Notes under the pieces: model-generated
Told to the model about the DNA's origin: nothing
What the model saw: the letters and a program-made list of their open reading frames with translations, nothing else
Database searches by the model: none
Made by a program: the position numbers and the translations under genes
Source of the DNA: Holtermannia corniformis
Taxonomy: Eukaryota > Basidiomycota > Tremellomycetes > Holtermanniales
Length of the DNA stretch: 64,000 nt
Direction: 5' to 3'
Assembly (NCBI GenBank): GCA_001599935.1
Contig: BCIJ01000006.1
Coordinates: forward strand, 798,211 to 862,210
Part shown: positions 23,514 through 35,613 of the stretch, in pieces
Layout: each line of letters starts with the position of its first letter
Position numbering within the stretch: the stretch's first letter is position 1

Positions 23514-26500
23514 TATGCGAATTCGACTTCGTCAACAGGGCCAAAGTTGCGATCCTTGACGTCGCGCGTATCCGTCTCGATCGGCATCGGGCCCGGCATG
23601 TCTTCCTCCTCGTCGTCTTCCGCGAACACGGCACCCGAGGGGCCACCGGGGATGACAGGCCGGAGGGGCGAGCCACCGTTACCCGAGCTCGAGCGGCGCC
23701 GCGTCGTGGGCGATCGGGGTAAAAGTGAGAGCGTGTCTTGCGACAGGTGCTGAGGCGGGGTGTCAATTCCCTCCCGTCACAGCGCCGACGACATACCTCC
23801 CAAGTGTTCTCGTTGCCACTTCGCCTCCGTTCCCGCAATGACATTGCCTCGCGCGCCCTCTCTTCCTCTGGGGTCTCCTCGACGAATCGCGCATCCTCAC
23901 CGAGCTCACCGATCGAGACAATGCTCTCAGAGTCGGAGATGGCGTCCTCCTCGGGCGCGCCATTGGCCCGTAGGATCTCATTGAGCCTGTTCCACGTCGG
24001 ACCATCGCACTCGGCGGGACCAGGCTGGCGCATGTGCGCTTCGTCCCAGTTCTCGTCGTCGGGCGCATCGCCAAACACCTCGCCGAGCACGTCCTCATAC
24101 TCGTGCATCCAGTAATCCACGATCGAGTCGGGACTATAGGGAAGGTGCGAGCCGGCCGGAGCGGTCCTATTCGGTGGGAAGATGTCGGAATCAGAGGGCG
24201 ACAGTCGGCTGTGGGCCGACAACACAGACAGGGGCTCTTCGAGCATCCCACCGGCGTTGGATACGGAACGGCGGTGACCGCCCTCGTGCGGCGCAGTCGG
24301 CGAGAACGAGTAAGTCTTGGAGTTGTAGAATGTGATCAGAGCTCGCAGAGCTTGCTCTTGTGGCTGATGGTCATCAATGACTGTGCCAAGCGGTTCTGCA
24401 AGTCTTACCAGAGCATCGCTCACGTCCGTGTCCACGTCCGAGCCAGCGAGCCACTCGTCTCGCAACTCTGGACGGCAATTGAGGTAGATTGATGTGATAG
24501 TCTTCATGTTCGCTATGCGGTAGTAAGCAGCCGCAATATCAACCAGCCTGACACGCACATTGCCGCCACTTGCGCCCGCAGAATGGGATCTGGCTCTTGA
24601 TGACTTTTAGCACTTGTAGCTGCAGCATCGGGTGATTGACCCGGAGCATGCGTTTCAAGATTTGCTACGGCCCCAGCGTCAGTGGTATCCTCTGCAGCCG
24701 AGCCGACTACCCACCGAGCTCTTGTACTGCACCAACAGCAGGATCCGGTGCGTCCGATGCTTTGTAAACTTTTGCAAGATCTTGACAAAGTTGATCGACG
24801 TGAAAAAGTTGCGCCACGAGTAGTCGCTGATGAGTTCGATTTCCTCTTCGCCGGGTCCCGCGGGTCGGATGATGGATTTGGGCGCCTGCAGAAGGGTATC
24901 TTCTGGACGCTTGGGCTGTGGGTTCTTTGAGCAATTGAGGTAGCAGTATCGGAAGAAGCTGCGACGCGTCAGTGCTGTACGTTCACAAGGTTGGTAGACG
25001 GACTTGTAGTCTTCGGCTTCTGATTTCGCCTGCACGGTCGAGCTGACTTCGGCCAAGCCAAACATCTTCAATGCAAGAAGCAAGCAGTTGCTGTCAAGTA
25101 GTAGCTGTCCAAAGTAGTGGAATTTGAGGACATCTGATATGAATCAGCATCTTCAGCTCCAGTGACGAGACTTACGAGACGCCTTGAACCACTTGAGCAG
25201 CAGTAGGAGGATTGCCGAGACGCCCTTTGAAGTGATCTCACGATGCCGCATGACATCGATTTCTTCCGGTGTCAGTGGCGGACGGTCCTCTGGCATTACT
25301 TTACCGCCGTCAGCACCTGTACGAAGGCTGTCTGCAGCGCAAGCACTCACATGGCCGGTCTTCCATCGTCGGCGACCCGACGTTGGCTGACAAGCCCGTG
25401 ATCGACACGGCTTCCATCGGTGTCGGTCCCGTAGCCGTTACCGTCGCTAGTAGCAGCTTGAGGAGTACAACGACGCAGCTCTGCAAGACTGGCAAGGTCG
25501 ATCGCTGATCCCGTCAGTCGTTTGATGCTGGATTATGCGCCCAGTCACTCACATAGAGGACGTCGACCCGATACAGGCCCTTGTTGGCCATGCGCTTGTC
25601 CATTGCCGCCCTGCGGCCCTTGATATTCCCAGTCCTTTCACACTCCATCTCCTCCTCTTCAAACTTCCAATCACGCCGCATGCACTCTGTCAAAGCCTCG
25701 TCCTCCTCTTCGTCCTCATCGAGCGCCATCTTGCCGAACCCAATCAAGCCGGATACGCCGAGCCCTCGCTCTTCTCGCAGCAGATCTTCGCGCGTCTCCC
25801 ACATCTGGTGCAGACCGAGTGACACGTAGACGTGCCGGTTGTACAGCTTGTCAGCTTCGTCGATGGCGAACGGTACCAGTCGTGATGGGTCGCCGCCCGC
25901 TGTGGACCGCGAATAGGGAAAAACAAACGGTCGAGTGGGGTCTGTCTGGAATTGCTGCTTCTTTGTTTGCTTTGCCGCGGGTGATGCAGGCGGCGTTGGG
26001 GCTGGTGTGCCAGGCTGCATGTTGCCTTGATGGCCTGTACCGTGCATCGGCGCCTGCGAGGCCGAGATTGAATTCTCTTCATCGGTAGGCTGGGCGTGAT
26101 AGTTGGGGCGAACGGGGATCGGTCGAATCGCTTCAGCCAACTGTTCTTTCGAAATGTCCGCCGAACCGGGCGCTGGAGTGAACGTAGGGTATTTGACCGA
26201 AATGTCTCGTCGGAACGAGGAAATGTCGATTGGCGATGCTTTGGTAAAGTCTGCGAGGATCAGCCAGAGGCTAGACTGCGCCGTGCATCCAACGCACGAG
26301 AGTCGACTTCTGGTGGGAGACCGGCTAGCTCGCGTGACAGCGCCTTGACTTTGCGCGCCTCTCTTGTTCCGCCAAGGCAGGCCAGCAATGACTTCCAGAC
26401 TAGCAAGACCAGCTAAGGTCATCAGCAAGCTCCCCCTAACCGAGCACTTTCCACACAACCCACCTTCTTGACAGGGTACCCCTTGCCCGACTTGTCCCGT

Positions 26501-27625
26501 AAGCTCGCGACCAGGTTCAAGAGGTACACCGGCAGAGGCGGGGTCAACTCCACTACGCGCAACGTCAGTACTCTCCGCGGGCGTCTCGCACACTCACTCA
26601 GCTCATCCCCAAACGAATCGTCCGATCTAAAGACCTCGACGAGAAAGTAGAGCATGCCGATATAGTACGAGATCTCGACGTTGAGCTCGTCGACATGATC
26701 GTCGGGACTGAGACCACCGGGGGGAGGTGCCGGGTGTTTGCGGCTTGGATCGTGCGGTAGTCTGCGGCGACGTCATTTGGAGCGTCCCGTACAAGCTACG
26801 TGACTGACGTGTAGAGGTCATGTCGTCCCGACGCCGTTTTGAGAGCTTGCACGATCAAAGTGACTCCGTCGACGCTGCGCACAATCTTTGCATTCTCCAT
26901 GACCCAATGCAGCTGGTGTTCAGGCGACGTTGTCTCTGCAAACACGCCTGCAGCAGAGTCAGCCTGAAAGGCTAGGATACCAATAGACTGACCTTGCAGC
27001 AGATACGACAGCCTCTTGGCGGCCGTCACCCGGGTCTGCAGCACGGGACTCTCGAGATATTCCAGCTGCAGGTTGAGATACGCCTTGCGCGCTTTCCCAT
27101 CCGCCCGCGTCCACTCTGGGAATCCCTCAGCTCTGTCCAATATCCACCTACCCAACGTGAACAAACCTCCACTAAACGAGCTCTCGAACAGCGCCGGCAA
27201 CTCCGCCACCTGCGGCATCTCGGCATACGGGTAAAACTCTTGCAGTTCCGACATGAGCGTATCCGTGTCGTCGTATCGAAAGTCGAATTGCGTTTGCTAT
27301 CAACGCCCATCAGCGCGATTCGCAGTAAAGTGCCAAGACGGACCTTTGCCTTTGGCTGATTCGCCATATGCGCCTTGAGCTGACCCAGAGTCAAAGAGTC
27401 CTTTGGGCTCAGGGCGTCTGCCGAGCTGTCCTGTCCCGGCTTGAGGTCTTCGGGCGGTGGCGGCATGCCCCCGCGCGCTCGAGGTCGCTGTTGAGGCAGG
27501 TCAAAGTCGCCGTCGGCTGGTGAGAGCGGGATGTTTGGTGGCGGCGAGGGAGACGAGGGTCCTGCGGCGCTGCCGTTCGGGCGCATCATCCTGCTGATCT
27601 GGCTGAGCGTTGCCATGGGCGCCAT
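23514..27625 (-). CDS. far11: STRIPAK subunit Far11/STRIP (N1221 and DUF3402 domains)
   Basis: Scaffold of the striatin-interacting phosphatase and kinase (PP2A) complex; the fission-yeast version (SIP) inhibits the septation network. Start MAPMATLSQ at 27625 (27616 also possible). Intron 27297-27343 joins KAK to QTQFDFRYDDTDTLMSELQEF, the opening of the N1221 domain, followed by EFYPYAEMPQVAELPALFE and ILDRAEGFPEW. The C-terminal DUF3402 half has the characteristic SWRNFFTSINFVKILQKFTK and NMKTITSIYLNCRPELRDE blocks. The last exon is read in a frame different from the large exon before it and ends FGPVDEVEFAYGE with a stop at 23514-23516. About ten short introns are present; several middle ones (26,400-26,800 and 25,100-25,500) are only approximate. 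Expected length is 1,100-1,200 residues. Confidence 0.88.
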
Positions 27626-27858
27626 CCACCAAACGATTCGTACAGAGCTGACTTTGTGGAGGACTGTCGTTGTGGTAAATCGTCCGCGAGTTGTGCACGG
27701 ACGTGCAAGGTGCAATCGTCGATCAGCGTCCACCTCGTCGTCGACCGCGTTTACAAGCACAGTAGGCGGCGGTGATGCAGTCAGTGAGCAAGCGCAAAGC
27801 TGTTTGATGCAACAACCACTCGGCAACATGTAAGAATATGTGCATTGATCACATGCCG

Positions 27859-29587
27859 TCAGGCCATCTGCGCCTGCCTCTGCGCCTGTTGCGCCTGCGA
27901 CTGTTGGCTCTGCTGAGGGTACACTCCGTTCTGCTGCTGCTGGTGCTGAGCAGCCGCCGACTGAGCAGCCGCCTGTTGCTGCGCCAACCGGGTCGAAGGT
28001 CCCGGCGTCTGCGTGACCTCGAGCATGGCCGCTTCGAGCATAAAGTCGTCCGAAGTCTTTTGGCGCGAGAACACGCGCGGGTCAAACACGACAAATGGCC
28101 CGCGCAGCCATCCCGGTTCGACCTCGAGCGAGTTGGCGGCCGACTCGGGCGTGAGCCAGACTTGCATCTCTTTGTGGTATCGCCAACCGCGATTGAACCT
28201 GAGCTCGGTCAGCGGTGGGGACGCCGGGGCCGCGCTGGGCGACGACTCACAGTTCGGCCGCGACGTCGAGTTGGATGACGTCTTTCGGGTTGGCGTAGAA
28301 CGAGTAGAAGAGCGTGTCCTCTGTGAACGCGGCGAGCTTGGTGGCCAGTGGCGGGGCATGCACGTTGTAGCAGGGTGGGATCCGGAAGTCGTCTTCCACA
28401 TAGCCGCCTCGTACCGTCTCGGGATCGGCCCAGGGCGTCACGAATGACGGATACAGTGGTCTGCACTGTCAGCCGAGCTCGCGATTCGCCACCCAACTCA
28501 CTCGTCTTGACTGACATCGACCCCAAACTCTCCCAGATCCTCGCCAAAGATCAGACTGCTCATATCGCCCTTGGCCATCTTGATCTCATACAGCAGCTGT
28601 TTCAGACCCCAGCGATCGACAGGACTTTGCATGATTTGCTGCGCGGGCCGGTGAACGACCAGTGGTTCTGCCGGCGCGTGCGCGAGCAGGTGGGACGAAG
28701 ATGGGCTCATGCCGTTGGCCGTCCCGTTGGGCCCAGACGTGTGCGATGGCGACGACGGTGCCAGTGATGGGTTTGTGGATGAATACTGCGTCGACAGACG
28801 ATCAGTTGTCTGACCCACGGCGTTTGAGCAAAGGACTGACCCGATCTTTTCCGTCTGCCATGCCGCCCAGCGCCGGAAACTCGGTCTCTCTCCGCGTGCT
28901 GTCGCCTATTGTCCCGTTGGCTTGTTGTCCTGCACTCGTATTGCCATTCATCTGATGTTGCGGCACGATCCCGGGCGGCAATTGCTGTTGCTGCTGGAGA
29001 TGGGGTGGCGGTTGAGACAGTGTCGAGCCCGTTGGTGTCTGCGCTTGTGAGGCATATGTCCCTTGGGCCTGAGCCTGAGCCTGAGCGGCTTGTTGAAAGT
29101 GGGATAGGCTCATGGATTGCGCGTGTTGTGGGTGTTGATGGGATGTGCCGAGAGCGGGAAAGTCGTTTGGATCTAGCAGTGTCAGTGCTCGTTTAGCGTG
29201 GGTTTGCGATGACCAAAGCAGTCGATAGCCATGTTGAATGGCCGACTTGCTGCAGCTCACTTGCGACTCACCCGCACCACTCCGTTGGCCAAAGCCCGGT
29301 GGCCCACCCGCTCGCACTTGCTGCCCTGGCGTCGGGTACCCTGCCTGCGTGCCCACTGCTGTTCTACTTGATGTTACCGGATTTGCATAGAAGCCCGGTG
29401 TTGTCTGCTGCGGCTGATTTGACGGTTGCGTCCGATAGCCCGCTGGAGTGGCTGATGAAGAAGGGATCCCTTGGGATGGCGGTCGTGCCGGGTTGCCTAG
29501 CATGCCAAGTCAGCTCCCACGCTGGATACAGCGCAGAGCGCTTCATCACAGCGCATGGATCCATGACTTGCCTGCTTGTCGATTCAT
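27859..29587 (-). CDS. not2: CCR4-NOT complex subunit Not2
   Basis: Core subunit of the CCR4-NOT deadenylase and transcription-regulatory complex. The C-terminal NOT-box is clear: VTPWADPETVRGGYVEDDF, IPPCYNV, then LFYSFYANPKDVIQLDVAAE and FNRGWRYHKEMQVWLTP. The N-terminal half is Q/P/S-rich with DPNDFPALG and TEFPALGG motifs typical of Not2. The preferred start is a 16-nt first exon (29587-29572, MNRQA) joined by intron 29497-29571, which has a GC donor (GCAAGT) and ends CTAG, reading on as GNPARPPSQGIPSS. An internal ATG at 29503 is the alternative. The tail after the NOT-box is Q/A-rich and ends RQAQMA. Confidence 0.9.
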
Positions 29588-29941
29588 CTGGACGAGCTGA
29601 CCGCAAAGGTAGGATTCGAGCTTTGAACGCTGGACAGTTGCAAGGTGTGAAACGAGAGTGCCAAGGCGAAGCAGGACAAAAGTCGTATCAGCTTGCAGCT
29701 CTGGATCTGGCCGAGGTGATGGGCTGACCTGTGTGACGCCTGCTGAGTGCGTGCTGGCCGTGTCTGGCCGTCTATCGCTTGGTGCTCTGCTCGTTGATCG
29801 TCTCTGCTACAAGGTCGCTCGCTAACCCCTGTGCGGCGATTTAATCCCGGCGGCGTTATAGCGAGACCGGCAAACCCCCTCGCTGCTCACCACTCAGCGC
29901 TCAACGTAGTAGTGGTAGCAACGGTAGATCCGGCTCCAAGC
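29588..29941. promoter_or_regulatory. shared promoter of not2 and SF3B5
   Basis: A 354-bp spacer between divergent starts, with AT-rich GATTTAATCCC and GTTATAG words around 29837-29860. No known element is certain. Both flanking genes begin with a tiny first exon followed by a GC-AG intron. Confidence 0.35.
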
Positions 29942-30395
29942 ATGGCAAGTAGCATCCCTGTCCCCCATGCATCACTGACATCCCATAGTCGTCCGAGCTC
30001 CGGTACACGGCCAACACCCAGCTCGAACAACGTCAGTCGATCGCACCCATCGCTCACTGAACTGACACATGCACAGTGCACGCTCGGTACATTGGTACAG
30101 GACACGCCGATACGACCAAGTAGTGCGTTGCTTCGCATGCTCATAGCTTGGGTAGCAACTAATGAACCCAGCGAGTGGTTGACGCACCAACACCGTGATA
30201 CGCTCGCGTCCGTCGTCGGCCACCCTCAACTGCTAGCCTACGTCGCTATCGCCGATGGTGAGGCCCAAGGACGTGCCCGGTTCGAGCTTGTAGAGGTCAG
30301 TCGTTCCCTCCATCACTCGGTCCACCCGCTGAGATCCGTGCGCTCAGAAAATGCTGCAACCGTGTGGCAAACCACCAGCCAAGACGGACGAGTAG
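29942..30395 (+). CDS. Splicing factor 3b subunit 5 (SF3b10/Ysf3)
   Basis: Small subunit of SF3b in the U2 snRNP, which binds the branch-site region. Five exons fit: ATG alone (29942-29944), 29989-30031, 30077-30119, 30172-30295 and 30348-30395. The joined protein, about 86 residues as in other eukaryotes, contains RYTANTQLEQLHARYIGTG, HADTT, EWLTHQHRDTL, GHPQLLAYVAIADGE and RARFELVEKMLQPCG, matching the family from end to end. The first intron has a GC donor (GCAAGT) with CTGAC and CATAG. A continuous 222-codon frame at 29831-30496 overlaps the region, but it encodes the conserved sequence only in the fourth exon. The start is the least certain part because it rests on a three-base exon. Confidence 0.88.
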
Positions 30396-30492
30396 AGCTA
30401 CGGGGTCCAGGGCTGTACCATTGTATCCTATCGTGTACACTATGCACCGAGCATTGCGCCTGCGCCAAACCAACCATGCATGCGAATGCAAC

Positions 30493-32955
30493 CTAGAAGA
30501 AATGCGCCCCGAAATCATACGGCTTCTCGCCCTCTTCAGCGCGCTCGGCTGCCTTGGCCTTGACGGGTTTGCTAACCTTGGCCGGCGCTGGCACCGCAAC
30601 CTTGGCCTTGACCTTGGTCTTTTCAACCGGCTTGTTGGCTTTGACGCCAACGTCACTCTTCTTCAAAATGCCAGCCGGCGCTTCAGCAGCCGCTCGACGT
30701 TCAGACCGAGGCGCCTCCAGAGCGCTCGGGAACGCAACCTTTTTCCCAGCCTTGGCTTTGGCCGCCTGCTTGAGTTCACGTCGCGATCTCTTGCTCGGCG
30801 CGGGAGGTGGGCTCGGCTCGCGCTCGGATTCCGACTCGGACATTTCAGCGTCCGAGAGCTCGGCGGGCTCAGGGCCGTCTTCGAGCTCGAGCTCGTCGCC
30901 TTGGCCATCCCACATTTCGGGCGCGTCCTCTTCGTCCTCTTCGTCGTCGTCGTCTTCAGCCATAAGCTCGCCGTCGTCATCATCTTCAGAGTCGGACGGC
31001 TGTAGTGCCTCGGTGTAGTCGTCGTCCAGCACGACCTGAGCTGCATCAGCATCCATAGCGCGACCACGCCGAGCACTGACCTCGCGCACATCAAGCGGGC
31101 TGCCCGTCATCTTGACCAAGCCCTTGACGTTCGCCCGCCGCAGCTCCTTGCGCGACAACACACTCTGCAGCGCTTGCTCGTCAAACTCGTTCGTCTCACC
31201 CGCAGGGACAGGCGCAGGCGGGAGGGNATAGTATGGGAACGTGTTGTGCGACCAGTCGCGCAACAAGACGCGCGCGGCCGCCTCGACGTCGGCTACGCCG
31301 TGCTTTCTGATCCGGCCGGATGCGCGCGCAACAGCGAGCAGGAAGGCGTCAATATCACCTGCTTGGAACGCGGGGATGTTGTAGCACAGCATCAGGTCTT
31401 GCGTGTTGGCTCTTGAAACAATATGGTTGACTGCATCGGGTTAGCCGTGATGACGATGACCGATAGCTGACTGACCAAGCGGCGCAACGTCCTTGACGCG
31501 GTCCACACGCCCAAGGTTACGCAACAGCGTATCCCGCGCGACCATCTCCTCGAGCCGATCCCACTTGTTCTGCTGCGCCTCCTCATCCCCCTCGGCATCG
31601 CTCATGTCCTCCATCGCCACATCGTCGCCCGAGCCATCCTCCTCGTCCTCTTCCGTGTCAAACTCCCATCCCGGCGTATCGATCAAGCAGACCTGCAGGT
31701 CCTCTGCGAGGTCGACAGCGATCTCTACCGGCAGAGTCGTCGTCGGCGCATTGCGCTTGTTTGACGTCGAAGGGATCTGCGGCGCGACGGCCAGGCGCGG
31801 GCTCGCAAGAAACGAGTTGATGAGTGAAGATTTGCCAACGTTGGGCAGACCCATGACGGCGACGATCAAGTCCTCGTCCTTGCCCTTGCCCTTCTTGGCG
31901 GCAGAATACTCGCGGAGCAGAGCCGTCAAGCCGGTCTTGCCGAACACCGACTGTGCGCGTACCCGAGCCGGGTCTTCGGGTGGTGCGACTTGACCACGGG
32001 CAAGCTTGGGCAAGGGAGCGACGGGAACAGCAGACTTGAAGAGTACGGTTGGGAAGTGGGGGCGAAGGTAGGCGAGCCAGGCGGTCAAGGCCTCGCGTGG
32101 GACGAGATCTTGGACAGATCAGCCTCACAGCATGACGTATAACTCTTACGCACCAATCTTGGTCAACGCAATCACGACCTGACCGTCGGCAGACGACACC
32201 AAGCCCTCGAGCCAAGCGCTCCTGCCACCCATCGGGTCCCGAGCGTCCACAACCTCGAGCAAGACATCAGCGCGGTCAATCGCCGCCTGGAGTGTCGGCA
32301 ACGCCGTGTCGACCAGATCCGGAGGTGGCGAGACTGAAGTCGAAGGCCCAGCCTCGGCAACGACCGGGTTCCGCTCCAAGATGGTGCTCCGGCGCAGGTT
32401 GAGAATCCCCGGAACGTCTTCCTCTTCCTCGTCTTGCGCAGCCTTGCGCGCAGCTTTCAATGCCTCGATCCGCGCAAGCTTTTCCTCCTCGGTCTATGCG
32501 CTGTCAGCTCTACGATCACGAGCAGAACACGACTTACCGCACGCTTGTTCGCAGCGAGCTCGGCCAACACCTGGTCCTTGAACGGGAAGGTGTTTGGGAT
32601 TCCGGGATCCTTTTCCTTTTCTGCCCATGGTCTCAGTCACGCCCGGTTCAGCAGCGCTAGCCAGCGTCGACATACTGCTCTTCCATGTCACGTCCCGCTT
32701 GGCACTGCGCTTGTTCTTCTTGCGCGTCTCCCTGTTGACGTCAGCGCTCTTCTGTATCAGTATACCGGCTCGAGCACTCACTTGGCCTTCTTGGTGATCC
32801 TGGCACCCTGGTTGGTCTACACACTATCAGATCTGGCCCGGTTGAACCACTGGTAACTCACAGTTCCTCGCTTCGAGGTCTCTACAGTCACAGCCCGTCA
32901 GCACAAGCAGTCTACGGTATAGAGAGAGCTACTGACTCTTCCTGATGCGCGCCAT
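30493..32955 (-). CDS. Nucleostemin-family ribosome-biogenesis GTPase (Nug1/Grn1/GNL3)
   Basis: Circularly permuted GTPase of the nucleolus needed for 60S subunit maturation or export. The start MARIRK at 32955 is a very short exon ending at a GTCAGT donor. The basic N-terminus (ETRKKNKRSAKRDVTWKSS, then DPGIPNTFPFKDQVLAELA) is typical. G motifs appear in permuted order: DARDP, then TKIDLVPREAL (G4, restored by splicing with an intron at about 32109-32153), then GLPNVGKSSLINS (G1) and DTPGWEF (G3). The C-terminal part has YNIPAF, GDIDAFLLAVARASGR and RDWSHNTFPYY, with one unresolved base at 31227, then an acidic stretch and a Lys/Ala/Pro-rich tail ending AHFF. It converges on SF3B5 with only 97 bp between the stops. 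Confidence 0.9.
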
Positions 32956-33127
32956 CGTGTCGTCTTGCTGTCCAACTTGGTACGGCTCGCCATCGACAAC
33001 GGCCTCGAGCCGGAAATTCTTGGTGGGTCACGTGACGCGCGCTCATCCGCTGAACGTGGCTGTATCATCGTATGCCTGGGAATTGTACAGACACTATGCA
33101 TGCAATACAACGCTTGGTACGTGTCGC

Positions 33128-34900
33128 TCATTGCGCCGTACCAGCCTCCTCGCGCTCCCCGATGCCGCCATAAATACTCTCCTTCGGCAAGCCCAGCACG
33201 ACGCCCTCGCCCAGCGCCTCAAAGCTCTTACCCACACTCTCCTTCCACCGTTTCCGGATCGCCAGCAGCTTCTTGACATAGTCCGACACGGGCTGCTTAC
33301 TGCGCGTTTCGATTCCGCTGCCGCTGCCGCTGCCTGGTTTCTTGGCACCCGTCTTGGAGCGCTTGAGCCACGCTTGCTCGATCGACTTTTCGACGCCGTC
33401 GAGCGCGGCCGTGTATTCGGCGTATGCGAGGCGGAGGCGCGCGGCGTCGGTTAGACGGGCTTTGCGGGCCGTGTTGAGAGCGCTCTGGGTCTTGAGCTGG
33501 CGTTGGCATTGACGGAGAGCGGCGGTGATCTCGTCGTCTTCGCGCGCCGACGGGTCAAACTGGCAAGCGGCGTCAGCCGGGCCGCCAAGTTGAACATGAC
33601 AAGTGACGCACCTCGTCGTGCTCGCCTAGCAGCATGACAGCCCTCAGTTCGCGCTTCATCCGCTCCTCGAGTTCGACCACATCAATCTTTGCCACGTCGA
33701 GCTTTTCACCCTTTTCGCGCTCGCGCACTTGAACGACGCCGCCATCGCGCAGCACAGGGTGACCCTCGGCCTGAACAGCCGCAACGATGCGTTCCGTCAT
33801 GGTGCCGAGCCCGCGTTCCATCGCGAGCGTCTCGTCTTTAATCTCGGTCGCGGGCGTATAGTGTGGCAGGGGAGGTAGGACCCTGCCTGATCTCGGTGAA
33901 GCCGAGGTCGGGTGGTGCGGTGTCGTCCCGGCCGGCAGGCCGTCCTCTTCATCCCAGACATCTTGATAATGCCGTCCACGAGCTGGAATCTCGAATAGTT
34001 CTGGAGCGTCGGCCTACGAGCGTCGTCAGTACCCATCGGTCACCGCCGAGCCGCCGAGCAGCACGCACCGTAAAGCCCAGCATGGCCAGATCATCCTCCC
34101 TCACTTCACGCAGATAAGGCTCGACGCCCTGCCAAAACGTCTGAAAGTTGACCTGGCCCGACACCTTTACGTTCGAGTAGTCGTCATCAACATCAGCCTG
34201 GCGCTTTGGACCCGGTTTCGGCGGTTTGTGCGCGTGCGGCCGAGGTGGGATCAAGGCGCGCATCGGGGTTGGCGGGAGCGTAAAGTCGACGGTCGAGTGC
34301 GTGGGCGGGGCTTGCATCGATGGCTGTGACGAGAGTTTGAGCTTGAGACCCGACGTGCTCGCTTGCGGTGCGGGAGGTGTCTGCGTCTGGTCTGTCCGCG
34401 GTCGTTGAGGCTGTTGAGCTGCAGTGGGTTGGATCAGCCGCAGTGATGATTGATTCAAACTAGTACTCACCGTGAGTCTCGTCATCGCTATCCAACACCC
34501 GCTTGAGCGTCTTCTTCTTCAACGGATTCCCACTCTGCATCCCAGCGCTCACGCGAGCCGCCGAGGCAGCACCGACAGATGCCTCGGACGGCGCAGGCGA
34601 AGCTATCGCCCAATCAGCCCCGGCCCATCCCATCCTTTGTTCCGCTTCTAGCCACATACCCGTTCTCCTCTCCTTCTTCAACACCTTGACAGGTGACACC
34701 GCCCTCCTCTGCGCCTGCGCCTGTGCCATTGCCGCCTCGCCTGCCGCGATCCGGTTGGCAACGTTGGCTGCATGACCCTGTAATGTCTGCTGGAGGTTGA
34801 CGAGGTCGGACGAGGATGGGATGGGTGGATAGGATGTCGAGCTGATGAGCGCTGTGAGGTTCGGGTGGGACGTTGTGTACGCTGATGGCCTCGGCGGCAT
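33128..34900 (-). CDS. ngg1: SAGA histone-acetyltransferase module subunit Ada3/Ngg1
   Basis: Adaptor that joins Ada2 and Gcn5 in SAGA-type complexes. Start MPPRPSAYTT at 34900. The signature region is VKVSGQVNFQTFWQGVEPYL with REVREDDLAMLGF. It is followed after short introns by ETLAMERGLGTMTERIVAAV, the coiled region LEERMKRELRAVMLLGE, FDPSAREDDEITAALRQCQ, and the C-terminal block YVKKLLAIRKRWKESVGKSF. The end reads LPKESIYGGIGEREEAGTAQ. Introns interrupt after GFT, around 33597 and elsewhere, and were placed by motif continuity. It is tandem with the nucleostemin-type gene downstream, 172 bp apart. Confidence 0.87.
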
Positions 34901-35613
34901 GGTGACTGCTGCGGAGAGTGCAAACCCAGTGGCAAGCACAGGTAAAGCAGGTCGAAGGAAACAGCGAGCGCCGGCGGCTGATAGCGCTGTCACGTGATGT
35001 GGCCTCGGTTGTGGCGTGGCGGTTGGCAGCAGTCCTGTTAGCTGTCCAAACGTGCCACTCGCTCCACACTAGCTCCACGTGGCTCCACTTTGGACCGAGG
35101 CTAGCCCACCGTCCAATCCAAACGGACAAAATGGGCGCTCTATCCAAATCCAATCCAATCCAAACGAGCGCCGGTTTGGATCGGATTTACCAGTTTGGAT
35201 ACCCTACGCATATCCAAACCGCACAGGGAGAGCTAACCCCCTCGCACTGCCTAACTCCGCAATACACCGAACCCCCAGGTGGAGGTTATGACGGAATGCA
35301 ACGTTCTCATTGGTAGATAAAACTTCCCGCGACAACCAGCAGTTAGGATACCCTACACAACCAAAAGCTTGCCAGGACGGGGCTATCCAAATCCAAACAC
35401 TGATTGGACGGGCTGTGCGTTTGGATAGACACCCGACTCATCCAAAGTGGAGCCGGCCGACAAGGTTTGCGTTTGGATGAGTTTGGCCGTTTGGACAGCT
35501 AACAGGTCTGGGTTGGCAACGTCTCATATCATCCATCGCATGAAACCATCCCAACCGAAGCAACACTCTCGCCATTCTCATCCACCCGTCTCAGCCCGAT
35601 CGCATCTATCCGC
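34901..35613. other. intergenic region holding the MITE
   Basis: Between the ada3 start and the gvp36 stop, both on the minus strand. Outside the transposon, about 130 bp upstream of ada3 includes CACGTGATG at 34991-34999, an E-box-like CACGTG. The remaining 100 bp after the element is the 3' side of gvp36. No other gene is supported. Confidence 0.45.
35030..35510. mobile_element. hAT-like MITE (non-autonomous DNA transposon)
   Basis: A 481-bp element without coding capacity. Its ends are inverted copies: CAGTCCTGTTAGCTGTCC on the left and, on the other strand at the right end, CAGACCTGTTAGCTGTCC, both followed by AAACG. A second matched pair lies further in (GGCTCCACTTTGGA left; its complement near 35440-35455). 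The inside holds about ten ATCCAAA words in both directions, like the subterminal transposase sites of hAT elements. GGTTGGCA occurs immediately outside both ends (35021-35028 and 35511-35518), as expected of an 8-bp target duplication. On the left one extra G lies between the repeat and the CAGT end. Superfamily assignment rests on the 8-bp duplication and CA termini. Confidence 0.8.

Noticed and set aside
29831..30496. Single 222-codon plus-strand ORF as one protein
   Set aside because: Only spliced reading gives the complete SF3B5 protein; the continuous frame matches it only in one exon.
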